DNA from: Pseudorasbora parva
Taxonomy: Eukaryota > Chordata > Actinopteri > Cypriniformes > Gobionidae
NCBI RefSeq assembly: GCF_024679245.1
Contig: NC_090179.1
Coordinates: 3,098,820 to 3,162,819 of the forward strand
Length of the DNA: 64,000 nt
Reading direction: 5' to 3'
In this document: piece by piece, positions 12,030 through 22,781 of the stretch
How positions within the stretch are numbered: position 1 is the stretch's first letter
How the letters are laid out: each line of letters begins with the position of its first letter
Notes under the pieces: model-generated
Told to the model about the DNA's origin: nothing
Seen by the model: only the letters and a program-made list of their open reading frames with translations
Databases searched by the model: none
Position numbers and translations under genes: made by a program

Positions 12030-12965
12030 CACTGTAAAAAAGATCCCCATAAAATTTACGGTAAAAAAACGGCAGCTGTGGTTGCCAGAACTTTACCGTA
12101 AAAAATACGGCAGTAACGTTTAAGGTTTTACGGGACAGCAGCATATAATTTAAAGGTTTATAATGTAATAATTACGGTTAAAAAAACATTTATTTTACAG
12201 TTCAAAACAGTATAATTTAAAGATTTATACATTTTATTTTATTTTACAGTAAAATACCGTTAAATTTACAATTTTTCGAAGTGAAAAAGAACAGGTCATT
12301 GTGTAATTAACAGTGAAAAAACGTAAGTTGACATTCCCAGAATTCCCCACGTGACACTTCGCATTTGATGCATTTTCATTGAATTAACTATGTTTCTTCT
12401 TAGTTTTTTCTAATCACTTATGTACATTAAGGTTTTATGTTACATCTTATGTTGTTAAATTAATGTTTATTGCATTTTTAAAACATCATGTGTGCTACCA
12501 TGATGGTGTTTGGTGTTTAGTGTTTGTGTGTGCACCTTCTATATGTTAATATTGTCCCACCAAAAGCTGTGTGTGATGAGCTTTGATTCATCATGTGATT
12601 CTCATCACCACTATAATTGGTGATTGTCAAATTATATAAAAGGAAAATAACAGATATTAGCATTTCAATTGTTTCAATTGAAAGTTGGTCATTTAATATT
12701 TCGGTTCAATATTTTTTTTTTTACCATTATTGTTTTATAGTGTACTGTGTACACCTAATTATTTCTATATAAACTTTCAAATTATAGGGTTTTTAACTGT
12801 AAAATAAACCAGTTTTAACCGTAATTACCGCATTATAAACCTTTAAATTATATGCTGTTGTCCCGTAAAACCTAAAACGTTCCTGCCGTATTTTTTACGG
12901 AAAAGTTCTGGCAACCAGAGCTGCCGGTTTTTTACCGTAAATTTGATGGGTATTTTTTTACAGTG
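12030..12965. mobile_element. Foldback MITE 3, CACTGTAAAAAA ends, TA duplication
   Basis: It begins CACTGTAAAAAAGATCCCCAT and ends with the inverse (GATGGGTATTTTTTTACAGTG), flanked by TA on both sides (12028-12029 and 12966-12967). The arms include TTTACGGTAAAAAA, GGCAGCTGTGGTTGCCAG and CAGCATATAATTTAAAGG with inverse partners. It abuts the 9481 element, sharing its terminal TA, which suggests TA-targeted insertion at the older element's end. It is non-coding. Confidence 0.75.
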
Positions 12966-12967
12966 TA

Positions 12968-13610
12968 GTCTGTAATAGTTTTAATTAAAGCTTCATAAGG
13001 AAAGTCAGTGTGTGTGTGTTATTGGCAAGAGTCTCTGCGTCTCTCTGTCTGGGAGAATGTGAAGGGGGGAACAGGGTTCAAGTCATGTGACCAGATAACA
13101 ATCTGATTGAAGTTGCCACAGTTTTCCAAAGATGCAGCCTGTCTCATTTCAATTCGGTCACAAACCTGTCTAAGATGTCACTTGCCCACTGGCATCGGGC
13201 CCCTAATTTATATGTGGCTAAAAGCTATCCACCCTAAACATCAGAATTGACTCATCTTTGATCCTGATGAGAGAGACTCCAGACGCTACATACCCTTGTA
13301 TTTAACAGAGACGTTTTTAATGTTTTAAAAACATCTAAAAAGCTCAAATGTATGTGAAATACAATCTTTGTTTAATAAAAACTGATTTCCATGACCTTAT
13401 ACTTGTCACTGCTATTCCTATGACATACCCCCTCATATTAAAAGTTCAAGCACATTTGAAACATTCTTTAATTGTTTTCAAACATTTACGAAAACACACA
13501 CACAAAGTTACCAAAACAGTCATAAATTCCTATGAAGGGGGGGTGTATAGGATGAGGAGAGGAAGTACATATAGTGGGTTCATGGGAAAAATCAAATTCA
13601 TATAAATTGC
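12968..13610. other. No gene seen
   Basis: Mixed-composition flank with a GTGTGTGT tract near 13008 and CACACACAC near 13495. I see no exon, RNA gene or terminal repeat I can support. Confidence 0.4.
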
Positions 13611-14000
13611 CATTGTACAAATAGTGCCCCGGATGGACCGTAGGGTGAATTTGGATCCACTTTGCCCTTTAGGTAATGGGCTATTGGGATGTTTCTGCTT
13701 ACCCCACCTTCCGCGCCTCTCAAACTGCTGACCCCGGAATAAGGGGGTAATGGACACCTGTAGGGGGTGACACTCGTCTGCTGACTTCCACCCTCATCCC
13801 TGGGACCTTTTAATTGTCCATTTCTGAACATCTTTGGGGTTAAATTGGGTATTTTCTCCCACCAATGCACTTTGTCCATTTTACCTTTGAGTGAATGGAT
13901 GGGGCTCTTACTTGGGGGCCTTTACTGCCATGTACCATCTATTTGTCCATCTCGCTCCTGGGCACATGGGGCCACTCGGGCTGCGGGCCTCTTCCCACAA

Positions 14001-14345
14001 ACCCATTATTTGTCCGCTTCCCTACTATAGTGGCGGAATGACCTATTGACCCCCAATGACCGCTCGCCCCACTGCCACAACTTCTGGGACCGCACCCCTG
14101 AGTCCCACTAACCCACTATTTGTCTGCTTCCCTACTATAGTGATGGAATGGACCTTTGACCCCAATGTTCGGTCCCTGCGCCTACCGGGACCCCGCCCCC
14201 AGTCCCACTAAACCACTATTTGTCCGCTTCCCTACTATAGTGGCGGAATGACCCATTGACCCCCAATGACCGCTCGCCCCACTGCCACGCCATCCGGGAC
14301 CGCCCCCCTGATTCCCACTAACCAACTATTTGTCCGCTTACCTAC
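14001..14345. repeat. Tandem repeat, 100-110 bp unit, four copies
   Basis: The block ACTATTTGTCCGCTTCCCTACTATAG recurs with starts at 14001, 14111, 14211 and 14321 (spacings 110, 100 and 110). Each is followed by GGAATGACC..TTGACCCC and a GC-rich tail ending GTCCCACTA. The last copy is cut at 14345. Related words (TTTGTCCATCTCGCTCC) upstream near 13945 suggest older, more diverged units. It is GC-rich compared with its surroundings. Confidence 0.8.
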
Positions 14346-14841
14346 TAAGTTTACAAAAAGCTTGTCTTCATGTTCTTAGGGCAAGGGACAGGTTCGTTGG
14401 ACCTACGGATGCTCACCGACGCAGCCCACCCAGCCGTTTTAGGACATCCAGTGTAAAGTCGCTCAGAGTGACTGCAGCTCTTGTCGAGGCATTACAGGGA
14501 GCCCCACGAAACTCCTTGTCAAAATTGGGGCCCCTAGCCCCATTGAAAAAAACTCCCACCCCCCATTTATTTGAATGGGCTTACGCTAGTGGTTTCATGT
14601 ACACCACTTCGAAAGGGCGATTGACTAGGGGGCGCCATTTTTCTTATCGTCACGGGCCCCTGGAGTGGGTGGAAATAGCTCTGAAAATGAGTCTATTATA
14701 CAAGTTCACCATTACTGCTTTCTGTTGTGTGTACTTATTTTGTCAATAAAAGGGATATCAAATATAATTGTGAATGTGAGCTGTTTTAAATCAGTTATGA
14801 TGTCTGTTTTATACATTTTTGACTATCCGTTTGAACAGAAG

Positions 14842-15572
14842 ATGGTTGTAAAGTGTCCATTATGCCCCACTAACATGGCAAACATCCGACAACACCTCAG
14901 GCTTTTTAACAGTGTGAAAAACATAGAAGAAAGAGCCATACTCATTAAGCTGGCAGACGTGTCCTGTCCGTTATGCTACAACGGGCACAAGTATATTGAA
15001 ACCCACATTAAGAAGACGCATAAGGACATCACAGTATGTGTTAATTTTGATCATTTACATTTTAAAACAATTTATAAAATGGCTTATTTTTGATACAAGG
15101 GATAGCAATGTGAAATTTTACAGATGTCTAAGAGGTGTAAAGCCATCAAGGCTCTGGAGTGGCAGGAAGCAATAGGGCATTTGAGGGCGCTGAGGGCCAC
15201 AGCACCATCCATCCCCATGGCCACCAATCTGGATGTAGGAGAGGACCCACCAGCTGCGACACCTCAAACGGTGGCCCCACCTCCACCTCAGCTGCTGGAC
15301 CCACCACCACCGCAAATGGTGGCCCCACCTCCTCACGAGGTGGTAGACCCGCCACCTTATCAGATGGTGGACCTGCCACCTCAAATGGAGGTGAACACAG
15401 ATGACCTGGAAACGGTCCGCCAGGAAATCCTGGACATACTGCGTAAGTGTCTATTTGTCATGAAAATGTTGCACATACAAAACAAATGTAGACTTAACGG
15501 ATGTTTGATTTTATAGGCGACATGGACACAGGGGAGTTCGAAACATTGTATTTTGAAGACATTTATTTTTAA
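14842..15572 (+). CDS. Zinc-finger protein, family copy A (3 exons, about 188 aa)
   Basis: Exons 14842-15033, 15124-15442 and 15517-15572 join with GT-AG introns and intact phase (ACA|GTATGT, TTTTACAG|ATG, CTGC|GTAAGT, TTTTATAG|GC). Exon 1 carries two C2H-type fingers: CPLCPTNMANIRQHLR at the start, then an EER..LIKLA helix and CPLC..H....H.KKTH. Exon 2 has ALEWQEAIGHLRALRA followed by a Pro-rich repeat (PPPPQLLDPPPPQMVAPPP). Exon 3 ends in FETLYFEDIYF. An AATAAA lies at 15656. The Met at 14842 is the first in frame after a possible acceptor (TTTGAACAG). Its fingers align with copies B and C. It looks like a short relative of a transposon recombinase leader that lacks the recombinase. Function unknown; nucleic-acid binding is an inference. 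Confidence 0.6.
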
Positions 15573-15960
15573 GTGTTCTTATAATGTTCTTAAATGTTTT
15601 AACTGTTGAAAGGTTCTAAAATGTTGTTTCAAATTGTTCTAATAATGTTTGTAATAATAAAAAGTTTGATAATCTTGAGTCAGGTAGTTTTTTTCATGGC
15701 CTCTTCATATGGACATACAGTAATCAGTTTTACAGGATAGTACACAATCATCCCACTTACCTATGATAACAACCCCACTGAATACACTGGCAGTGGACTC
15801 TTCCCACGTACACATTAAAACTATTCCATTCAATAAATGGCAAATGGACAATCTGTCTGCTTCCTTATCACTTTCTGGTCCATTAGACTGGTAAAAGGAC
15901 CACTTTTCCACTTTCTGGTCTATCAGAGGGCAAAAATGCTTCCCTGACTCCCAGTGCTGG
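15573..15960. other. 3' flank of copy A and spacer to copy B
   Basis: It holds the AATAAA of copy A at 15656-15661 and then about 300 bp without a supported gene. The acceptor of copy B (TTTGATCTCCAACAG) follows at its end. Confidence 0.5.
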
Positions 15961-15991
15961 TCACTTGCAATTTGATCTCCAACAGGTCACC

Positions 15992-16990
15992 ATGGGCTTC
16001 GAAGACATCCCCCTCTGCCACCGCCCTTACCGGCAATTAAGCCAGCACCTTCGGGTGTTTCACAAGGTGGTCAACCTGACGGAGAGGAAACTTCTCCTCG
16101 CCCTTTCATCTGGGAGGTTGAACGTCAGGAAGGCCACCTGCCCCTTTCCCTCCTGCAAAAAGGAGACCACACACCTGGACCGCCACTTAAAGGCTAACAC
16201 AGAGCTCACCAAGGCAGCCCAGCCATGGAGGCCTGCAAGAGAAAAAAAATTCTTGAAGACCTCGCCGCCTTGAGAGCATCTGGCCCTAAAGACGCCGTGG
16301 TCTCAACCCTGGACCACAAGGAACTCTAAGATTTCTCAGACATTCCACCTGTGCCTGAAGAAGAGGAGGAGGAGGAGGAGTGCCAAAACGCCAGCTGCCA
16401 AAAAACAGTGAAGCAGCTGCGCGGTCAGGTGGTTGACTTGACGCAACAAGTTGACACTGGCAACCACTCTGCGGGAGGTGAGCCGCAGGTACCGGCTGCT
16501 GAAGCGGCGCGCCCGCCCAAAACCCTGTGCCCAGGTCGCCAGAGTGGCTAGACAGCTGCTCTCCGATCTCTCCGGGGCAGGGGGGGGGAGGAGGAGAAGG
16601 AGGAGGAGAGAGCGGCCGAGACTGAGGCGCAGCCGACCACCGGTCCCCCTAGAGCAGTCGGCCAATGCAGGGGCCACTGCCGGGGCCGTCGCCGGGACCG
16701 CGATAAAAGAACACCCCGGGCCCTCACGCTCCTCGGAGGCGCTACCCTTCCCAGACCACGTGGCGGTGTTGAGTGAGTATGACACGTGCTGATTCTTGCT
16801 CTTGCTCTGTTCCCTCGATCTGACTCACCCGTTCCTTCTTGTGTGTTCTTTTTTTTTTTGCAGATCAGCTGGTTGAAGAATTTCGGGGCCACCAGGAGGG
16901 TGCCGACCCCTCACCAAAGCTTATTAACAATGTTTTATCTAAAGTGTTTAGAATTAATCACTTTATAGCTTTCATGTCTGCTGGCATGTA
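15992..16990 (+). pseudogene. Zinc-finger/coiled-coil gene, copy B, probable recombinase leader (broken)
   Basis: ATG at 15992 sits in a good context (GTCACCATGG) after an acceptor. The first 80 residues hold two fingers in the order seen in copy A: LCHRPYRQLSQHLRVFHK, then NLTERKLLLALSSGR and CPFPSCKKETTHLDRHL. A frameshift at an 8-A run near 16243 leads into LEDLAALRASGP, a TAA follows near 16325, then a Glu run and a coiled coil (VKQLRGQVVDLTQQ / ATTLREVSRRYRLLKRR) across another frameshift near 16452, and an Arg-rich linker. Donor TTGA|GTGAGT (16771) and acceptor TTTTGCAG (16863) lead to LVEEFRGHQEGADPSPKL..SKVFRINHFIAFMSAG, which resembles the start of a recombinase core-binding domain. 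A Tc1 remnant truncates it. A Crypton-like origin is inferred. Confidence 0.55.
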
Positions 16991-16994
16991 ATTT

Positions 16995-17885
16995 TTTGTG
17001 AAGAATCAACAACAAGTGGGACACAGTCATGAAGTGGAATGAAATTTATTGGATGTTTCAAACTTTTTTAACAAATCAAAAACTGAAAAATTGGGAGTGC
17101 AAAATTATTCGGCCCCTTTACTTTCAGTGCAGCAAACTCTTTCCAGAAGTTCAGTAAGGATCTGTGAAGGATCCAGTTGTTGACCTAAATGACTAATGAT
17201 GATAAATAGAATCCACCTGTGTGTAATGAAGTCTCTGTATAAATGCACCTGCACTGTGATAGCCTCAGAGGTCAGTTTAAACCGCAGAGAGCATCATGAA
17301 GAACAAGGAACACACCAGGCAGGTCCGAGATACTGTTGTGGAGAAGTTTTAAGTCGGATTTGGATACAAAAAGATTTCCCAAGCTTTAAACATCCCAAGG
17401 AGCACTGTGCAAGCGATAATATTGAAATGGAAGGAGTATCAGACCACTGCAAATCTACCAAGACCTGGCCGTCCCTCTAAACTTTCAGCTCATACAAGGA
17501 GAAGACTGATCAGAGATGCAGCCAAGAGGCCCATGATCACTCTGGATGAACTGCAGAGATCTACAGCTGAGGTGGGAGACTCTGTCCAAAGGACAACAAT
17601 CAGTCGTATACTGCACAAATTTGGCCTTACTGGAAGAGTGGCAAGAAGAAACCATTTCTTAAAGATATTCATAAAAAGTGTCGTTTAAAGTTTGCCACAA
17701 GCCACCTGGGAGACACACCAAACATGTGGAAGAAGGTGCTCTGGTCAGAAGAAACCAAAATTGAACTTTTTGGCAACAATGCAAAACTGTCAAACATGGC
17801 GGTGGCAGCATCATGGTTTGGGCCTGCTTTTCTTCAGCAGGGAAAGGGAAGATGGTTAAAATTGACGGGAAGATGAATGGAGCCT
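16995..17885 (+). pseudogene. Tc1/mariner transposase remnant
   Basis: ATG at 17296 (MKNKEHTRQVRDTVVEK) starts a Tc1-type helix-turn-helix region, with a TAA soon after. The frame then continues as GYKKISQALNIPRSTVQAII and LPRPGRPSKLSAHTRRRLIRD, the paired-like DNA-binding domain with its GRPSK hook. It goes on to FGLTGRVARR, KVLWSEETKIELFG (first catalytic acidic region) and, after further shifts, a Trp-Ala-Cys-Phe segment, before stopping abruptly at 17885. The second Asp and the Glu/Asp of the DDE triad are absent. The left terminal repeat is also cut. A dead, 3'-truncated copy that interrupts zinc-finger copy B. Confidence 0.8.
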
Positions 17886-17949
17886 ACTCGGGGTACCAAA
17901 TTCCGAGCCCGGAGCCCTCTCCCGGACAGCACGCCAAATACGCATAATA

Positions 17950-18115
17950 TTTACTAAAAATGGTTTATATGTAAGGGATAATGTACACCCAGCCGGTTGT
18001 TATCGCAGAATAAACCCAGACAGAGTGATCAGGTCTTGCATCACTCTGAAAAGGTTTTCTTCTGCGATAACAACCGGCTTGGTGTACATTATACCACTTA
18101 TTACACGGCTCCTAT
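17950..18115. repeat. Hairpin repeat (inverted arms)
   Basis: ATAATGTACACCCAGCCGG and GTTGTTATCGCAGAA near 17980-18010 pair with TTCTGCGATAACAACCGG and TGGTGTACATTAT near 18060-18100, around a TGATCAGGTCTTGCATCA core. This strong hairpin is a fish-repeat type; related words occur near 21085 (GCGGTTGTTATCTGGGA). Confidence 0.65.
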
Positions 18116-18251
18116 TCTCAAATAAATTAGACACAAAATATTGTCTTGAGATTAAATATTTTATTAGCTCTCACGCAAAGCTTCCTCGAAGAAAAACAGT
18201 TCCAAACTGCTTTAAGCCTTTATCTATTGCTGCTAAATGTTGAAAATTAAT

Positions 18252-18322
18252 GCTGAAAGGGTTAGTTCACCCAAAAATGAAACCAAGCCTATGATTTACT
18301 TACCCTCAAGTCATTATAGGTG
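18252..18322 (+). repeat. Fish MITE fragment interrupted by a hAT-like element
   Basis: AAAGGGTTAGTTCACCCAAA is a very common teleost repeat start, from memory. The sequence TTACCCTCAAGTCATTATAGGTG resumes after the hAT-like element and solo LTR as ATTCTTCTTTCAGAC at 20753. Reading across the two insertions restores the usual order of this repeat. Confidence 0.55.
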
Positions 18323-18600
18323 CAGGGATGGAAATTAACTTTTTTGTCCACCGGCCACTGTGGCTGGTGGATTTCAAAATCTACCAGCCACTCAATGTTT
18401 TAACCAACCACTTTCTTGTTTATAACTGACAATGTGTAACTGCACGTGAAAATTAATACTACAAGTTCTACAATACTTAAGCTGTTTATTTAATCTCAAA
18501 TCTCAAAGAAATACTGACATTTTTTCTTTCACTCTTATACACACACAAACCATGAACTGATATACATTTCATTAAATGAGTAGGGCTCTGTGTGCTCTTG

Positions 18601-18622
18601 TTTTTTTTTTTTTTTTTTTTTA
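18601..18622. repeat. Poly-T tract
   Basis: About 22 uninterrupted T within the hAT-like element. It is absent from copy 2. Confidence 0.85.
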
Positions 18623-18782
18623 CCTGGATGTGGCATTTGGATGATTTGTGGTCTTTTATGGCTTCCAATTTTAGGTTTTTAGTACCAACAATGAAACTAC
18701 TAGTTTTGACGACATTTGAAGCGTGTTGACGACATACCGAGCAGAACATTGTCAGTAGGGATGCACCAAACAAAAATTATTG

Positions 18783-19495
18783 TTTGTTTGTTTGTTTATT
18801 GTTTATTGTCCCCTTGGGGAAATTTGTTTGCAATTGTTTCCACATGCGTAATCACAACACAACAACACACATAATACACAGAAGAAAAAAAAAAAGAAAA
18901 AAAAACATCACTGAGACCAGCTCAGTAGACACTGCAAAAATATACTATTTTTCATTTAAAATTTTAACTGCTTGTGGCATAAAATATTTTTTCCCCCTAT
19001 TTTTAAAAAACACTGGTATTCTAAATCTGCGCCCTGATGGTAATCTCTCAAACTCATTAAACAGAGGATGCCTATTATCCAATATAATTTTCATTGCTTT
19101 CTTCCGACATCGTGTTTGATATATTTGTTCTAAGCCTGACAGAGGAATGCCAGTTAGCTTACTAGCTGTACTTACAATTTTCCTAAGTGAACTCTTTAGC
19201 ACAACTGAGAGATTTCCATACCAGCAGGTAATACAAAAAGTCAAGACACTTTCAATAAAAGAGTTATAAAACAATCTTAATATTGGGACACGTACATTAA
19301 ATGACACCATCTTCCTTAGGAAGTATACTCTTTGCTGTCCCTTTTTACACACAGCATCAGTCCATTTATCCCACTTCAACTTGTGATCCAAAACAACCCC
19401 AAGGTATTTATACTCATTAACACTCTCAATAGGCTCTCCCTTAATAGTAGTCACACTCATCAATACTCATCATAATAGTAGTCACACATTTCAGC
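18783..19495 (-). mobile_element. 5'-truncated LINE with 12-bp target duplication
   Basis: A 12-bp direct repeat CAAAAATTATTG flanks it (18771-18782 and 19496-19507). The minus-strand frame 19463-18945 encodes the C-terminal part of a non-LTR reverse transcriptase: EYKYLGVVLDHKLKWDKW, GQQRVYFLRKM, FYNSFIESVLTFCITCWYG, and LPSGRRFRIPVFFKN near the end. The 3' end has (GTTT)n as seen on the plus strand, a short tandem tail in place of poly-A. The 5' part with endonuclease and catalytic YADD is missing, the usual truncation. Copy 2 of the host element lacks this insertion, so it arrived after the two copies separated. Confidence 0.85.
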
Positions 19496-20429
19496 CAAAA
19501 ATTATTGGCTGAAACCGAAGCACTAAAAGAAATGATGCCAATTATCCATTGCATTTATGACTAATGCTATGACTGTGTAACTTTACTAAAAATCAAGGCA
19601 TTGCACTTGCATTAATTAATATTAAAGTTTCAAATAATAAATCAATTACAAATTATGCAAATATTTATTTAGCACATTTCACCCACAGTATAAATTATAA
19701 AATAAAATTCAAACTAAATTGTTTAACTCGACCTCACTCATGTGTACATTAAATAATAATTAATGTACAGGTCTACTGGCCTGCAGAAAGGTACAGAAAT
19801 TGAATAAAGTAATCAAATGTAAAATAACTGCATATTTAACTGTTTACATGAAAGATTAATCCTTACTAAACTTACAAAAGCTATTCAATCAAGAGCAGTG
19901 AGTGATGTCCTTTTGTTTGACATTAAACATAGCAGTAAAGGCTACTTCCCCTTTAAGACCTAATAGAAGGATATGCTCTTCTTTCACGACTGTATAAAGT
20001 TCACTTAAGGCATATTCAGACTATGTCTGCTAGAATACTCATCAAGATGAACATGTTGGCATACTTTTTGTGCGAGTTTGTCTGTTTAAGCATAAGACTT
20101 GAAAGAGAACTCAATATTTGAGCGCTGTGAGACGGGTGCGCGCTTCCGGATGACAGTGACGGATCTTCTCTCAACGCGAGCGTGAGTTCTTATTCGCGTC
20201 TTCTGGCACTACATCCGGGTAATGACGGCAAAAACGACTGGTCATATTCGGATATACGGCCGCACTCGCATGCACTGAACACAGTTTATAAAGAGGGGAA
20301 ACAGTATGCTATTTTTATTTACCCGCCACGGTGGCCGGTAGGTGAAGCGAGTTTACCCGCCACAACTCAAAATCACCCGCATTTGGCTGGTGGCGGGTGC
20401 TAATTTCCATCCCTGTAGGTGTATATGAC

Positions 20430-20747
20430 TGTGGTGTGACAGGCAGCGGGGCGAGGGACCGCGAGAGCGGGCCGATGATTAATGTTCACGAGGGCCAGCT
20501 GCGTGGCACACCGGTCTCGTCTCGCGGCCATGTGACGGGAGCATATAAGGAGGAGCAAGGACAGCGGAAGAGGAGAGAGGACCAGGCCTGGAATTTATGT
20601 TTAGTTTTGTTTATGTGTTTGTGGGCAGTCGTCCGTGAGGGGCTGCCCGCAGTTTTACTTTCATTTTGTTTATTTATTTTGAATAAATGTTTGTTGAACG
20701 TTCGCCGGTTCCCGCCTCCTTCCTTCCCATCTACGAACTGTATTACA
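20430..20747 (+). mobile_element. Solo LTR with 5-bp target duplication
   Basis: A 318-bp unit begins TGTGGTGTGACAGGC and ends CTGTATTACA (TG..CA). It is flanked by perfect ATGAC repeats at 20425-20429 and 20748-20752. It contains a TATA-type box (GCATATAAGGAGGAGC), GC-rich U3-like sequence and AATAAA about 55 bp from the end. There is no internal region, so this is a solo LTR left by recombination. A Gypsy/Ty3-type origin is an inference from style. Confidence 0.85.
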
Positions 20748-20752
20748 ATGAC

Positions 20753-21180
20753 ATTCTTCTTTCAGACAAATTAAATCGGAGTATTTAAAAATTCCAGGCT
20801 AAGGTTAATCCAAGCAGTAGTTGTAGCTGTTTTTGAAGTCCATAAAAAAATGCAGCTGTCCGTCAAATAACGTGCTCCACACGACTCCGATGGGTTAATA
20901 GAGCCTTCTGATTCTAATTGATGCGTTTGTGTAAGAAAAATATCCATATCTAAAACTTTATAAAGGAAACCCGCCTTGAAGTCTTCCATTGTAGCCATAG
21001 CTGTTTATTTAACAGCCACAAGATGGCACCAGCGTTAAGCATAGAAGTAGTACCGGTACAAGATAACTCGTAGTACCCGTATGAGCGGTTGTTATCTGGG
21101 ATTGACCAATCAGATTCAAGTATTTCACAGAGCCGTGTAATAAATATAAAATACATACTCCATTTAAGCAAACCTTGAGT
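20753..21180. repeat. Repeat-derived flank with hairpin words
   Basis: Continues the interrupted MITE. It contains GAGCGGTTGTTATCTGGGATTGACCAATCAG and ACAGAGCCGTGTAATAAAT, words resembling the hairpin repeat near 17980-18115 in inverse order. This suggests a larger inverted-repeat element spanning 17.9-21.2 kb before the insertions. No gene. Confidence 0.4.
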
Positions 21181-21265
21181 TTTAATAAACCTGCTTGGAC
21201 AGCAGTAAAATTAGATGCGTGTTATCTGTATGATTTTTGCTCATTTTTAAGTTCATATTTATTAA

Positions 21266-22165
21266 TTATTTAGAAACCTTTCTGAGCCGTATTGGCAGCA
21301 TGTCAAGGATGTTCTCCTTATCCCACTTCCACTTGTGCTGGGCAGTGATACGTTGGCGCAACATTCTGGGCAGATTTTGGAACATTGTGGAGGATTGTAG
21401 CTGATTAATCTGAAATATTAACATATCATGGCATAATATTATCAGAGCCACCTTATATTAATTTCTTGAATAAACAAATATAAACAAAAACATTTAAATT
21501 CACCGTCATCTTGTTTGCATTGCCAGTCATAGACAAGCTCCAAACTGCTAACATCAAGCAAGAAATGAGTGCAAAACACATGAAAAACCCAAATCACCAT
21601 ACTAACAAGAGCTAGCCACTGTTCATCCACACCTAAAAAAACAAAACAGGAAATTACTTTAGCACAATGTAAACTACTTATTTCATAGTTCTCCAGTGGA
21701 GTTACCAAGCCATTGCTTTTTTTCCCTTTTCTTTTTTGTCTGGCAGATGGAAATTATTTCTGACACATTTCAGATCATAGATTAATACTTTGTGTCAAAG
21801 GTTCTTGAAAAGTCCTCAATCCTGATAGTAAATGTAATGCTGGCCATAGAAAACGCCAATGATTAAAATGTTTTCAGGAGACATTATTCTAATTCTAATC
21901 TAAAAATGGATTCATGTTGAAAGAATGTTGTGCAACGTACGTCTTGGTTTCGCAAATGATCTCCAGGCCATTTGAGAGACAGCTCTGAAGGAAGCATAGG
22001 AGTATTTTTACCCGATTGAGGTATTCTAAAAAAAAATTAACAGAAAAAAAGAAGACATGTTGAACACATCATGTTAACCAATGACTGCATAAGAAAAACA
22101 AAAATTGAAACATACCACAATTTTCTCTTGTACAACCCATGAGTCTTCTGGAAACTCTTCCATTA
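21266..22165 (-). pseudogene. Possible exon remnants of an unidentified gene
   Basis: Four minus-strand blocks have exon-like borders: about 22165-22120 (EEFPEDSWVVQEKIV, donor GTG|GTATGT), 22026-21940 (acceptor TTTTTAG, donor GAC|GTACGT), about 21640-21510 (acceptor TTTTTTTAG, Leu/Val/Phe-rich) and 21415-21266 (acceptor ATATTTCAG, MFQNLPRMLRQRITAQHK, ending in a stop). The phases of consecutive blocks do not agree, so either some are false or the gene is dead. The last block has the most protein-like composition. I recognise no family. The LINE 3' end starts just beyond, at 22175. Confidence 0.25.
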
Positions 22166-22186
22166 CTGATAGGAAGTAAGGCAAGG

Positions 22187-22646
22187 CAAGGCAAGGCAAG
22201 TTTATTTATATAGCACATTTCATACACAATGGCAATTCAAAGTGCTTTACATAGAAAGGAATTAAAATAGGGATAAAAATGCATAAGAAAAAGAATACAA
22301 TGTAAAGAGAATTAAAAATAATAAAATGATGATAACCAAAGAAAATAACAAAGGTAAACTAAAAAAGTTATAAAAATAATTTTAAAAAAATGATGCATAG
22401 ATAAGGTGCAATCAGTTGGACGTACAGTGGCTCAGAGCTCATTCAGTAAATGCACAGCTGAACAGATGTGTTTTGAGTCTGGATTTGAATGTGGCTACTG
22501 TTGGAGCACATCTGATCTGTTCAGGAAGCTGGTTCCAACTGCGGCTGGCATAATAGCTAAAGGCAGACTCTCCTGGCTTTGAGTGAACTCTTGGTATTTT
22601 TAACTGACTTGATCCTGCTGATCTGAGTGATCTGTTGGGTTTGTAT
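22187..22646 (-). pseudogene. LINE reverse transcriptase C-terminal end and 3' UTR
   Basis: Minus-strand reading from 22646 gives KPNRSLRSAGSSQLKIPR, then SAFSYYASRSWNQLPEQ and ATFKSRLKTHLFSCAF before a stop near 22435. That is the characteristic end of L2-clade ORF2. The 3' UTR with the TTTATTTATATAGCAC hairpin and GGCAA tandem tail follows. This piece is separated from the rest of its gene by about 9.5 kb of nested insertions. Confidence 0.85.
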
Positions 22647-22781
22647 TTAAAGGGGTGGGAAGATGAATCTGTATTTAAACTGGGTCATTAATGTAGTAGA
22701 AATGTGAAATTATTTTTTAATTTGGTGCTTTCTAGACTGAGAAAAGACAGAAAATGTATTTTTGTCTCATGGGGATGAAAG

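Larger units (their letters stand above)
18323..20415. mobile_element. hAT-like element, 6-bp duplication, copy 1
   Basis: Ends CAGGGATGGAAATTA (18323) and TAATTTCCATCCCTG (20415) are perfect inverted copies over 15 bp. They are flanked by a 6-bp direct repeat TAGGTG (18317-18322 and 20416-20421). A second copy with the same termini and homologous interior lies at 29032-31855. Interior words shared by both include ACTGACAATGTGTAA, CATTGTCAGTAGGGATGCACC and CAAGATGAACATGTT-like sequence. There is no intact transposase. The CAG..CTG ends fit a hAT-related group with short duplications; superfamily assignment is from memory. A LINE fragment is inserted at 18783. Confidence 0.75.

Noticed and set aside
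13598..13879. Minus-strand frames near the tandem repeat
   Set aside because: GC-rich low-information sequence next to the tandem array. No splice signals or similarity by eye.
15118..15404. Four overlapping frames over copy A exon 2
   Set aside because: The Pro-rich repeat (CCACCACC) keeps several frames open. Only the frame that continues the fingers across the splice junctions is supported.
16336..16892. Minus-strand frames of 149 and 114 codons
   Set aside because: Opposite strand of the Arg/Glu-rich linker of copy B. Low complexity.
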